DNA of 64,000 nucleotides, taken from positions 14,233,182 through 14,297,181 of the forward strand of contig NC_030857.1 of assembly GCF_000208745.1 (NCBI RefSeq). Reading direction: 5' to 3'. Within the stretch, counting starts at the first letter, position 1; every line of letters starts with the position of its first letter. Source of the DNA: Theobroma cacao (Eukaryota; Streptophyta; Magnoliopsida; Malvales; Malvaceae). Below are positions 21,161-33,541 of the stretch, piece after piece. Under the pieces are notes generated by a model. The model was not told the DNA's origin, did no database searches, and worked only from the letters and a program-made list of their open reading frames with translations. The position numbers and the translations under genes are program-made.

Positions 21161-21663
21161 GGGTAAAATACCCTTACCCCTAAGTTTTAATCAAAATCAC
21201 ACAGAGGTCCATTAATTTTTGAAATGGACACCCCATCCCAAAATTTTTTTTTCGCTGGACATGTAGGTCCAGCTGTTAGTCAACCGTTAGTATTTTCCCA
21301 ACTTGTTGACATGACAAAGGTAAAAAGATAATTTTACACTTGATTTATTTTTTAAATTATTATTATATATTTTATTATTTTTTATTAATTAAAAAAAAAC
21401 AACCTTTTTGGTGCTTCCCTTCGTTAGGAGCACCAATTTAGTGCTCCTTTTTCTCGAAAGCACTGGCTGGTGATTGATTTTTTTTTTAATTTTTTTAAAT
21501 TTCATAATAATTTTTTAAATTAATAACAAAAGTAAGGACATTTTAGTCTTTTCCTAATCTCTGTTAACGATGTTTACATTTTTTGGGCAGAGTGTCTATT
21601 TCGAAAACTAATGGACCCGCTTGGAATTTCGACTAAAACTTAGGGGGGTTGAGGTATTTTCCC
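21161..21663. mobile_element. Mutator-like MITE (503 bp, 9-bp target duplication)
   Basis: It begins GGGTAAAATACCCTTACCCC and ends GTTGAGGTATTTTCCC. The ends form a long imperfect terminal inverted repeat (about 80-100 bp), with words such as CCTAAGTTTTAATC on the left and GACTAAAACTTAGG on the right. Flanks are TTTGAAAAT (21152-21160) and TTCGAAAAT (21664-21672), a 9-bp duplication with one mismatch. Nine bp is the hallmark of Mutator-like elements. It interrupts the H reverse transcriptase between KFS and KCEFWL. There is no coding capacity. Confidence 0.85.
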
Positions 21664-21767
21664 TTCGAAAATTTAACATATAATCAATGCTCTCTTAGGG
21701 CTTGTAGCACAATTCTTAAATGTTGTGCGTGTTCCTCAAGGCTCTTAGAATAAACCAATATGTCATC
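21664..21767 (-). pseudogene. pol: RT fragment of element H between MITE and element G
   Basis: The minus strand reads DDILVYSKSLEEHAQHLRIV, then LQALREH, a stop and LYVKFS. This starts exactly at the catalytic Asp-Asp of reverse transcriptase and leads into KCEFWL beyond the MITE. Its upstream partner MLID ends at 60883, on the other side of the 39-kb element G. Confidence 0.9.
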
Positions 21768-21953
21768 CGTAACAACCCATAACCTAAAACGATGGGTAAT
21801 ACGACTTTAAGAACAAGATTAAGACCAATAGAGGTCAATATAAAAGTTAATAAGCAATGAAGGAGGAATGGAATATTTTAGAGTAAAATATTTTATACGT
21901 AGTAAAATAAAAATATTTATTGAGGTTGTCGTAATGGAATAAAAAAGAGCAAT

Positions 21954-24900
21954 TGTCATAACTCGGTATTCCCCTCGAGCCTGTGACAACAGCCGCGACA
22001 TCCCAATAGACATTCATTATCCAAAATGCTAATCGGAACCTTGCAAGGCTTTAATATCAGTTTTCGCACCTCCCTTGTGAGCAACAGTTGTTAAGTATCA
22101 TGTTTTGAGAGATTATAAACTATTACCAAATCAAAACAATAGAACAATAATTTTTTTCTCACAAGGGTGTTTTTGTCATTTTTCCTTCAAAATCTCGAAA
22201 CCAGCTAAAAATGTAGTATGCGAGTATAAAACACATAATTCATAATCAAAAACAAGTTTAAACGTCTAAAACCTTCATTTAAAATGAAATTATGACTATT
22301 TGAATATAATAACAATATTCAATAAAATATTTTATTTTCTTATAAAATAATATTTATAAAGTTACTGGTAAATAATTTTTATAGCGTAAAAGCTAAATAA
22401 ATTCATACATACTATAATACAGATAACCAAAGCATAAGATTTAATTTGCAATGACACGTGGGCTCACGAACGACCAAAAGTACCAAAAGCGGTAAACCTA
22501 CAGTTTTTAAGTATGCAAGTCCAATTGTAGCTCTCAACGAAATGAGCTATCTACCGACTATCCTGAGCTTGAAAAGGGTGGAAAAGAGGGTGGTGAGATT
22601 ATATAATCCTAGTGAGTAAACAAATATCATCTAAAATATCTAAAGCTGAGTAAATAGAGACAGATAAAATAGATTAGCATAAAAATGATCCACAGCATTT
22701 CGAACTCATCTTAATAAGACAAAATAGATTCATTTCACCCCAATAAACAACGAGACTTATGATTTCCTGAAAAGTTTGGCTCCTGCCAAAATCATTCTCA
22801 TACTCAGTTATCAGGGATACCTTGGCCGAGGGTTATCCCAACCGAGTTTGCCAAGGCTGTTAAAAGAAATCATGTATGCATAAATCATGTTTTTATTTTG
22901 AAAACATAGTCGTTCCTTGGCGTTGGCTGAGTTCACCCTCACGTGGTGGTTTAGCGTGAAGTGAACTCTAAAGTTTTAACCTCAGGAGTTATCCAACCGC
23001 ACCTCTCATACTGAGGTATGAATATAATAGGGTTATCGTGCCCCTCTAATAGGTTGGTCCACGGAACCCTTCTACTATAACGACCAATATATAACCCACC
23101 AATTCAATAAAATTCAATAGCATGACACAATAATTATTTTATTTTACAGCCTCTCAAGGCAAATCAACAATTCATATATTTCAACCCAAATACCAATTCA
23201 GCCATTCATGCAAATATTGCCATAAGCCATTCAATTCAAACCATGAATTTACAACACATGAAAACAGTCTCCAATTACTCTATTTTCAAACCATCATTCA
23301 ATTTCAAGACAATGTTATAAAATCATTTCATTAAATCACATTTTAATTACAAAACACAAGGATTTACCATTTAACTCATTTTCCATAAAATCATAAAATT
23401 GGATAAAATTCACTTTAGATAATTAAGAAGATAGTAAGGTTACTCACTATTTCAGGAGTCGAATTTCGAGTACTCCGATTCTTGATCATCGAGTACTATC
23501 TCTTTACTTTTACTAGAATGCTCACCACCTAAACATAATGCACAATAAGCCATTTACTACATTTGTGCTAAATTGTTATAAAAACAATTTAGGCTCTATA
23601 CTAATGCATGAAATGGGGTGTGAAATACTCGGGTAACTATCTAAATATGGTGTTCAATATAATTTCAATTATGTACCTAAATAAAACGGTATTGGCCTAA
23701 TTCAATCTATCACTCGATTAATTGGCCAATATGTCTAATTTAACTCCAATTAACTCCATTTTTCTTCCAATTCTCCAAACCATCAAACACAAGTTAAATA
23801 ACTCAAAATATGGCAAAATCATCTTCACATTTTCTCTTGGGAATTTTGGCCATGGTGGGTGCATCAATACTATGATTTTTCCTACTTGATTTTCTCACCA
23901 TAATTCATCATTTCCTAACCAATTCACTTGAAATAAAATCAAATCCACCATCCACACTCTACATGGAAGATTCGGCCAATGATGGGTGATGGGAGAAAAT
24001 GAATTTTTCTTGTTGGCTTTTCATGCCACACATCACTAACTAACTAAAAACACCAAAATACATTAAAATCTAACCAAATCAAGCATCAAAACTCCTCCCC
24101 CCATGTCTGGCCAGCAAGGGTATCCTCATGCAAACATAATTCTCAACCATGGAAAATGAAAAAGAATGCATAGGAAAGGTAGATCACAAGCTAGAATTGA
24201 AAAATCTTACCTTTTGTCACTTGTTTCCTTGAATTTTCACACTTTTCCCTTGAATTTTTCCACCTAGGGTTTTGTTCTTCCTTTTCTTCCTTTGTTCTTG
24301 CTTTGTTCTTCTTTTGGCCGGCCATATGAAGAGAAATGGGCTGATTTTGTGCTGATTTTTAAGCTAAATAATAAATGGATGAAAATTTGACACATGTCAC
24401 CATTCCATTGGTCCATGTGTCATACTTACCCATTAAGCAATCTCTCTCCACCACTTAAATTTTCTCAATTATCCATGATAATATTAAGTAAAATTCATGT
24501 GCTAGACAAGTGTTGGGTGGTGTAAAATTACAATTTTGCCCCTGGGGTTGTAAATGACTATTTTACCCTTACACTCGAAAAAATGCCAAAATTAAAATTT
24601 TTCACTTCTCAAACTCAAATTATGTTCTAAATAGTCAATCTTGATCAAAAACTTCTTCCAACATTCCAATTTTAACCTTGGGTGGCAAAATGACCATTTT
24701 GCCCTTAGGTCATGAAAATTCCAATTTGACTCCAAATTGGTCCTCGAACTCTGAATCACCATTTTAAGTCATTCTGTGGTTTTACAATTCTCAATTTCAT
24801 CTTAAAATCTCTATTTGGACTAGTTCGAGGCTTAATTCAACTTAATTGTACCATTTAGTACATTATCGTCCTTTAACGATTTCCGAGGTACCCAAGTAAG

Positions 24901-24960
24901 CAAACATGCATTCTTATATAAGAATGGCGTAATAAACATATTGTAGAGCTGGGCTTGATA
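21954..24960 (-). mobile_element. 3' LTR of element A
   Basis: 3007 bp. In the element's direction it reads from TATCAAGCCC (first G changed to A) to GAGTTATGACA. A splice-donor-like GTAAGA lies at 24205-24210 on the minus strand. It matches the 5' LTR at 28506-33541 over its whole length. Confidence 0.92.
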
Positions 24961-24974
24961 GCACTACCCCCCTT
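24961..24974 (-). other. Polypurine tract of element A
   Basis: On the minus strand AAGGGGGGTAGTGC abuts the 3' LTR. It is preceded by TTTGAGGTCAAAATTTTATT, which resembles the sequence that commonly follows pol in plant Ty3/gypsy elements. Confidence 0.85.
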
Positions 24975-27900
24975 AAAATAAAATTTTGACCTCAAAATTT
25001 CATTTAGTGAACTCAGAGAAAAGGTGAGGGTATTGTTTTCTCATCTAATGCTCGACTTCTTATGTCCTACCCTTTATAAGGAATTTCGATTTGTTCACCT
25101 TATTTACCTCTAATTCAACTCGAGTACTTCACTTATATCTATTATTATCCTTTAAAATCAGATTAATAGTAACCTTTACAATTATGATCTCTTATATCTA
25201 GACACCAAACATGCTTCTGTTACTATCATTAAACTTGAACCATAACTCCATCTCAATCATATCAATTTCGATCGCATTTTATACTTATTTAGGTATACCA
25301 ATCACTATCTTATTACTTCATTCCATATCAAACTTCTCAACTTTCATTCATTCATCCTATCCTCATACACTATTGTGTAGTTTACGGCATCATTAACATG
25401 CCATACTCATTCCTGTACATATCCTCAGCGTTAGGGAAGATTAATGGCTTCAATTATTTCCACATACTTCATGTTTACCTTGCATTTAGGAAATTTCAAT
25501 CTTCTTAATCCTATTAATCCATCTCATATGGCTTAATCGCACTATAGATTACATTCCCTTAACTATTTCCCCAAAATTCCTTAGGTCGCCATAAATCGAC
25601 TTCTGATAAGATTCTTGATTGTTACATTATCTATACAACTCATCAAATATATTGAGTTCAAATCTCGAACCACTAAAACCATTCTTCATTTTAGTTGGGT
25701 ACATCACTAACTCCACACATACGTATGCACGCACATTCAAATGTCCATATTCGTCATTATGTATACGGGTCTCTGTTTTCAAAGGCCTTCAGACTAATTT
25801 CTCTTTGTTCATTCCTATCCATAACCAAGATTCAATAGAATAATCTTCATAATTCATACAAATTCTCATCATGCTTGTGCATAGTTCCACTTCATTTACA
25901 TACTTATACTCTCTTCTTATCATTTCCAATTATATGCTTAAGTTTCCTTATACTATATATCATTGCATCACAATGTCATCTCTATTGAATTATAATCTAT
26001 TATTCATGTATGTTTTATAATCCCATTGATGCCTCAAAGATTTATCTTAACTTGTTCATTGCATTTTATGCAATACCACAATTTCAAGTACAATTTGTAA
26101 ATTGGTTAAGAAAGAATGATGTTATATTCATATGAAAAAGTGGAACAAAGGATGATAGGGGTTGACCTTGATAATGAAGTCAGATAATGAAACTTCCTAA
26201 TATATTATGGAAATTGGAATTTGAAAATGCTTGAGACATACATGATTCTTAAAATATCTCATTTGCTATATCATCCTTGAAATCTTCATTCACACTCTTA
26301 TCACTTGGTATTGACATCTCTTATCAATATCTCATACATTCATCTAACCTTTCCCTCACTTCCCCTTTAACCTTTTACAAGGTTTACTTTATTTCTTAAG
26401 ATTTGACTTTAGTCAACATATTATTCATCTTAACACTGCATATGTTAATTTATTTTTATGTAGCCATCTCAAAAACTCTCTAACTTTTCTTTCTCTTACA
26501 TGCCAATATATAAGGCAATGAAGAAACTTTGCAATTTCACTCATCATCTTTATCTTAATACCTCCCCAATGCACTTAAGACTCCAAACAACAAAGCTTAG
26601 CATCAAAACCAATGACCATTCTTCAACTCATGAGTTTCATCTTCATGCCACTCTCAATTTGCTCGTGTTTTCTAGCCATAAAAGGCTCTTAACCAATTAC
26701 ATTTATAAAGTGGATAATTCACTTAATTATTACATCTCGTCCTTGCAGTTATAAGATCAAGATATCTCGAATTTAGGATGCTGAAGTTCCCTCCTAGAGC
26801 ATATCCAAAAATCCACATAAATAAGTCCCACCTTAGGACATCTTTCCCATATGGTGTAATGAATTCATAATATATACATCATCATACACATAATTACTTA
26901 TTATTTATGGTATCCCAATATTTTCATTATCCATTACTAATCATTTTCCTTGTCTTATAACTCAAATAGTTTATTAACTTCTAGTACAAAGACCATGAAA
27001 ATAGTTTATCTTTCACTACATTTATACTCACAATCCTTATTAATAAAAAAATTATCTTTTTCAAGTTCCTTCATTGATCTCTAATGGATCATATTTGTAT
27101 TAGATTATCTTCCTATAATGTTATGGCATCATTTTATACTTCCTTAACCTTCAAGTTTATAATCTTTGACTTTATCACATTAATCGTTCAAAATGTCATC
27201 TAAAGCATCATCGATTTCTTCCATATCCTTTCGAATCGTAACTACAATTAAGATTCCCAATTTCACATCTCCATGATTGATTGTTAGTCTTACCACACTG
27301 TCTCCCAATATCTTGTGCAATTACAACACACTGAACCCGCTTATTATAACATAGTCCCCTAGTTCAAAGTGTTTGCTTGGGAATCATCTTCTCTGATACA
27401 ATTTGTCTCATAAACTAGAATTTTATTTATTTAGCTTTGCATTCGAAGTCATATCAAAAACTCACATACTCCGATAAGTAATAATTTTCAACAAACATCA
27501 TTAATTCAAATGGTCCTTTATACCTCTAGTCACTTAAACAGCTACTTTATAATACATTCTAGTCACACACTTTAAAAGCCAAACTATTAACTTCTTTGTA
27601 CAAATAACTATTATCTCCTTTACTCTACATCTACCTAGAGTTAAAGTAGTACAAAATCCTACGAAAATATTACATGTCATTAGGATCATCATCTTAATTT
27701 GATCTTATCGAAAGATTCTACTCCAAGTCCTTCTTAAGATCCTCTTTCGAGTTCTCCTCCTCTTGAGATTTTCTCCTTTTTTCCTCAATCCAAGCTTGGT
27801 ATTCTCCTACATTCCTTATCACTCACCAGTGCAGCATTTCTTCCACAACCGAGAGGAAAATGTCGTACAACGTTCACCTTTCTACGGGGATTATTTGCAA

Positions 27901-28487
27901 CAGTTACTTTCTCTTTATTCTTTCCTGTTGTTCCTTTACATTCATCCCATAGCCTAGAGGATGATGTTGAACAACTGACATGCCCTTCCTAGGACAAATA
28001 CCTCCCCTTGCAATTGCCTTCCTCGCCCATTCTCTATGGTACTCTTTAGGTTGTTTCAAAAGGAAATCTTTTATAGTTTTCAAAGTATCGGAGCTGCTCT
28101 CACTTTCAAAATTCTCGCTACTCTCAAAGCTTTCCTTATTACGAAACCATTCTGGATTACCTAGATCAGGGTGTCATTGGCTCTTGGTAGTGGAATTTAA
28201 TGATCCCTCACTAGCACTATGAGGGGTATCGAGACTACCGCCTCTTCTAGACATGGTGTGTGTGTCACCAGCGCACCTCAAAATCTATACGCAATCAAGC
28301 AGTAATTTCTTAATTATTTACGCATCACCAGAACAGGTAGGTTTTTATATGCAAATGCATGCATTCTATTCAACCTAACCTAACTTAACTTAACTTAACT
28401 TGACCTGGGGCCATACTGACACTGTAAATTTTAAAACAGCTTTAAAACAACTTTAAACCCAAAAACTTTGATCTTTAAAACCAAAAG
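24975..28487 (-). other. Interior of element A, no recognisable pol
   Basis: About 3.5 kb, AT-rich, with no minus-strand open frame of 60 codons. I found no RT, integrase, protease or zinc-knuckle motif. Near the 5' end (minus-strand ATG at 28252-28254) a short frame begins MSRRGGSLDTPHSASEGS, stops after about 26 codons, and continues in frame for roughly 60 more with an acidic/Ser-rich and then basic composition. It may be a gag N-terminus remnant, but I cannot confirm that. Short plus-strand open frames here look like chance. Confidence 0.55.
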
Positions 28488-28499
28488 CTCTGATACCAC
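28488..28499 (-). other. Primer-binding site of element A
   Basis: Minus strand TGGTATCAGAGC, complementary to initiator tRNA-Met, lies six bases inside the 5' LTR boundary at 28506. It fixes the element's orientation as minus. Confidence 0.92.
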
Positions 28500-30631
28500 T
28501 GTAATTGTCATGACCCGGTACTCCCCTCGAGCCCGTGACAACCGTCGCGACGTCCCGATAGACATTCATTGCCCAAAATGCTAACCGAAACCTCGCAAGG
28601 CTTTAATATTAGTTTTTCGCATCTCCCCTATGAGCAACAGTTGTTAAGTATCATGTTTTGAGAGATTATAAACTATTTCTAAATCAAAACAATAGAAAAA
28701 TAATTTTTTCTCACAAGGGCATTTTGGTCATTTTTCCTCAAAAATCTCGAAACTAGCTAAAAATGTAGTATGTGAGTATAAAACACATAATTCATAATCA
28801 AAAATAAGTTTAAACATCTAAAACCTTCATTTAAAATGAAATTATGACTATTTGAATATAATAAAAATATTCAATAAAATATTTTATTTTCTTATAAAAC
28901 AATATTTATAAAGTTATTGGTAAATAATTTTTATAGCGTAAAAGCTAAATAAATTCATACATACTGTAATACAGATAACCAAAGCACAAGATTTAATTTA
29001 TAGTATCATGTGGGCCCACAAACGACCAAATGTATCAAAAGCGGTAAACCTACAATTTTTGAGATGCAAGTCCAATTGTAGCCCTCAACGAAATGAGTTA
29101 TCTACCGACTATCCTGAGCCTGAAAGGGGTGGAAAAGAGGGTGGTGAGATTATATAATCCCAATGAGTAAACAAATATCATCTAAAATATCTAAAGCCGA
29201 GTAAATGGAGACAGATAAAATAGATTAGCATAAAAATGATTCACAGCATTTCGAACTCATTTTAATAAGATAAAATAGATTCATTTCACCCAAATAAACA
29301 ACGAGACTTACGATTTCCTGAAAAGTTTGGCTCCTACCAAAACCATTCTCATACTCAGTTATCAGGGATACCTTGGCCGAGAGCTATCCCAACTGAATCC
29401 GCCAAGGTTGTTAAAAGAGATCATGTACGCATAAATCATGTTTTTATTTTGAAAACATAGTCGTTCCTTGGCGTTGGCTGAGTTCACCTTTACGTGGTGG
29501 TTTAGCGTGAACTGAACTCTAAAGTTTTAACCTCAGGAGTTATCAAACCGCGCCTTTCATACTGAGGTATGAATATAATAGGGTTACCGTGCCCCTTTAA
29601 TATGCTGGTCCACGGAACCCGTCCACTGCAGCGATCAATATAAAACCCACCAATTCAATATAATTCAACAACATGACATGGCAATTATTTTATTTTATAG
29701 CCTCTCATGGCAAATCAACAGTTCATATATTTCAACACAAATACCAATTCAGCCATTCATGCAAATATTGTCATAAGCCATTCAATTCAAACCATGAATT
29801 TACAACACATGAAAACAGTCTCTAATTACTCTATTTTCAAACCATCATTCAATTTCAAGACAATGTTATAAAATCATTTCATTAAATCACATTTTAATTA
29901 CAAAACACAAGGATTTACCATTTAACTCATTTTCCATAAAATCACAAAATTGGATAAAAATCACTTTAGATAATTAAGATGATAGTAAGGTTACTCATTA
30001 TTTCGGGAGTCAAATTTCGAGTACTCCAATTTTTGATCCTCGGGTACTATGTCTTTACTTTTGCCAGAATGCTCACCACCTAGACATAATGCACAATAAG
30101 CCATTTACTACATTTGTGCTAAATTGTTATAAAACCAATTCAAGCTCTATACTAATGCATGAAATGGGGTGTGAAATACTCGGGTAACTATCTAAATACG
30201 GTGTTCAATATAATTTCAATTATGTACCTAAATAAAACTGTATTGGCCTAATTTGATCTATCACTCAATTAATTGGCCAATATGTCCAATTTAACTCTAA
30301 TTAACTCCATTTTTCTTCCAATTCTCCAAACCATCAAACACAAGTTAAATAATTCGAAATATGGCAAAATCATCTTCACATTTTCTCTTGGGACTTTCGG
30401 CCATGGTGGGTGCATCAATACTATGATTTTTCCTACTTGATTTTCTCACCGTAATTCATCATTTCCTAAGCAAATCACTTCAAATAAAATCAAATCCACC
30501 ATCCCCACTCTACATGGAAGATTTGGCCAATGATGGGTGATGGGAGAAAATGAATTTTGCTTGTTGGCTTTTCATGCTACACATCACTAACTAACTAAAA
30601 TCACTAAAATACATTGAAATCTAACCAAATC

Positions 30632-32655
30632 TGTGAGACCTTGACCTTTATAGACTTGTAAAGGGAAGTATACGCGATTTCCCTGATCAAGGGTAATTTC
30701 ATTATTTCCTTAACAAGCCCATAAAAGTAAGATTTTTAAACAATATTATGGCCTAAGTAGGCCTAAGGCATAAATGGATGGTGAAATTAGGGGTAAAATG
30801 AAAAGGAAACCAAAATTTTGATGATTTTCACGGTAGGGCAAAATGGTCATTTTTCACCTCGAGTTAAAATTTTAAGTTTTCATGAACTCGAGTATGTCTA
30901 GACCATTATGGACCTTATCCAGGTGTCAAAAGAGCAAAAAGATTTCATAAAGGATTAGAAGAGAGTAAGTTAATTGGTGGAAGGGCATTTTGGTAATTTC
31001 AAGGGAATGGATAAGATTGGCTATAAATACTTTCTTTCAACAGCTTCTTCCCTCATTTTCCAGCAGCTTGTCTTCTTCTTCTTCTTCTCTTTCACATTGC
31101 TTCCAACCTCCATGGAAGCTTGATATGGAGCTTGCATGGTTTTCTCTCTCTAGCTCTAGTTTTCATACTTTTGAGCGCTTTTGACTAGAACTCTTGTATT
31201 ATTTCACTCTTTCACTTCAAAACCCTTGATAAATCTTATTTCCATACTTTCGCTCACTAGTTGGGCATTCCAGAGAGAGAAAGAGAGAATTACCCCATTG
31301 ATTTGAAAGCTATTGGAAGAGAATTCAACTATAAAGGAACCTTAGGGTAAGTGATGAATTAAGCTTGATTTTTAACTATGAATAATGGCTAGTAATTTAG
31401 ATTAAGAGATGTTTTATTGTTGAGTATGTTCATTACTTTTTTAGTGATTAACATAGTGAACATAGATAGCCATTTAATGTGGCAATTGAAAGCTATCTAA
31501 GAGATAGCTTTTAGGGTTCATAGTGTGTGAATTGACCTATTGCTTATGCTAAAGAGATCCTAGGTTCTAATGAAGTCCCATCCTTCCAATTGGATCATTA
31601 GGGGAATTAGAGTCAACTAAAGGCTCAACAGTAAATTGGTGAGTGGACTGCCTATCAAAACTATTTTAGGAATGTGACTGTTTTGTACAAAGTGTTTGAA
31701 TGATTTTATACAACTTTTCTTAAAAATGAGTGCCTTGGGAACAAGCTCTTGAGAAATGGTTTATGTTGTGACATGTGACTATTAATGATTCATGCACTAC
31801 CACATTGTGTTGATATATATATATATGAATATATTGTTGTGTAATGACATTGACTTGGCTATGTGCGAGTAGGGAGTGCGCATAAGCTGAGGATGACCCG
31901 GTTATGTGCGAGTAGGGAGTGCGCATAACTCGGTGATGACCCAACCACGTGCGAGTAGGGAGTGCGCATGAGCTGGTGATGATGATGATGGGATGGTGTG
32001 CATGATGATGATGGGTATATGTATATATATACATATGTAAATATGTGTGATATAGGAAATTAATGAGTAATGGTATATGGTTGTAATGCATGTGAAACTT
32101 GACATGTTAAACTGTAGAAAATTGTTATGCATTTCATGTTGGTTTGAACATTTTAGCAGGGTGGTTTTTCTTTGGGAAGAAGGGCAAATTTTTCATTGGT
32201 GCCCTATTTCTCGCTACAGCAAGAATCATGTTCACTGTAGCCAGAAACTCTTGGGTTTTGAAAGGGTAGACTGGCCGAAAACTCACTACAGCGAGATTAT
32301 CTTTTTGTTGCAGCGAAAAGGACACTGTAGCTTCTCGTTGCAACAAAATTCATTCTCGTTGCAGCAATAAACTTTCTGTTTTCTGGGTTGTAATTTCGAG
32401 TATTATTTTGCTGTGTATAGATGAACCTAATGTAAATAGTTAAGATACATGCTGTAGACAATGTATATACACTTGTTTGGTATGCCAATATGAGATGGCA
32501 ATGTGTAGTATTATTTTGATTCTAAGTTTTGAAATGTGACTTAGCAGTTTATGATGGAATGATAAACATGTCAAATTAATAGGCTTGTTTGGGCTTAGTG
32601 GATTACATCCATTGGGCCCATACGTCGATTATGGCTCGCAATTTGGGTCGTGACA
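30632..32655 (+). mobile_element. K-family solo LTR, copy K2 (2024 bp)
   Basis: TGTGAGACC to GGGTCGTGACA, with an exact target duplication AAATC (30627-30631 and 32656-32660). It sits in the 5' LTR of element A. TATA box 31022-31029, GTAAGT donor-like site at 31347, three 43-bp tandem repeats (31863-31975) and palindrome variants at about 32205-32370. It is shorter than K1 because a segment matching roughly 7150-7800 of K1 is missing just after the palindromes. Confidence 0.93.
31863..31975 (+). repeat. 43-bp tandem repeat in K2
   Basis: Units start at 31863, 31906 and 31949, each with GTGCGAGTAGGGAGTGCGCA. K4 carries three copies in reverse (about 45037-45160), K5 only one (near 48450-48485). 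K3 has a 37-bp version (43009-43119). Confidence 0.88.
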
Positions 32656-33541
32656 AAATCAAGCATCAAAACTCCTCCTCCCATGTCCGGCCAGCAAGGG
32701 TATCCTCATGCAAACTTGATTCTCAACCATGGAAAATGAAAAAGAATGCATAGGAAAGGTAGATCACAAGCTAGAATTGCAAAATCTTACCTTTTGTCAC
32801 TTGTTTCCTTGAATTTTCACACTTTTCCCTTGAATTTTTTCACCTAGGGTTTTGTTCTTCCTTTTCTTCCTTTGTTCTTGCTTTGTTCTTCCTTTGACCG
32901 GCCATATGAAGATAAATGGGCTGATTTTGTGTTGATTTTTAAACTAAATAATAAATGGATGAAAATTTGACACATGTCACCATTCCATTGGTCCATGTGT
33001 CATACTTACCCATTAAGCAATCTCTCTCCACCACTTAAATTTCCTCAATTATCCATGATAATATTGGGTAAAATCCATGTGCTGGACAAGTGTTAAATGG
33101 TGTAAAATTACAATTTTGCCCTTGGGGTGGCAAAATGACTATTTTACCCTTATGCTCAAAAAAATGCCGGAATTAAAATTTTTCACTTCTCAAACTCAAA
33201 TTATGTTCTAACTAGTCAATCTTGATCAAAAACTTCTTCCAACATTCCAATTTTAACCTCAGGTGGCAAAATGACCATTTTGCCCATGGGTCATGAAAAT
33301 TCCAATTTGACTCCAAATCGATCCTCGAATTTTGAATCACCATTTTAAGTCATTCTAGGGTTTTAAAATTCTCAATTTCATCTAAAAATCTCTATTTGGA
33401 CTAGTTCAAGGCTTAATTCAACTTAATTGTACCATTTGCTATATTACCGTCCTTTAACGATTTTTGAGGTACCCAAGTAAGCAAACATGCATTCTTATAT
33501 AAGAATGGCATAATAAAAATATTGTAGAGCTGGGCTTGACA

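Larger units (their letters stand above)
21954..33541 (-). mobile_element. Complete coding-poor LTR element A (LARD-like)
   Basis: Minus-strand element inserted in the G 5' LTR. Its 3' LTR is 21954-24960, its interior 24961-28505 and its 5' LTR 28506-33541 (minus the K2 insert). Both LTRs are 3007 bp after subtraction. Flanks GCAAT (21949-21953) and GCGAT (33542-33546) are a 5-bp target duplication with one mismatch. The empty site is visible in the other G LTR near 52949. It has a primer-binding site and polypurine tract but no recognisable pol in 3545 bp of interior. Long LTRs with a non-coding interior match the LARD (large retrotransposon derivative) description. Termini TGTCAAGCCC and CGGGTCATGACA. 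Confidence 0.92.
28506..33541 (-). mobile_element. 5' LTR of element A, interrupted by K2
   Basis: Parts 28506-30631 and 32656-33541. Removing K2 and one AAATC copy gives 3007 bp, equal to the 3' LTR. It ends GGGCTTGACA at 33541. A splice-donor-like site lies at 32785-32790 (minus strand GTAAGA). Confidence 0.92.

Noticed and set aside
25211..28222. Plus-strand open frames of 60-85 codons in the A interior
   Set aside because: They run against the element's direction, have biased Ser/Leu/His/Ile composition expected of AT-rich sequence, and match no family I know.
21954..33541. Helitron or DNA transposon for the coding-poor A element
   Set aside because: It has 3007-bp direct terminal repeats, a tRNA primer site, a polypurine tract and a 5-bp duplication, all diagnostic of an LTR retrotransposon.
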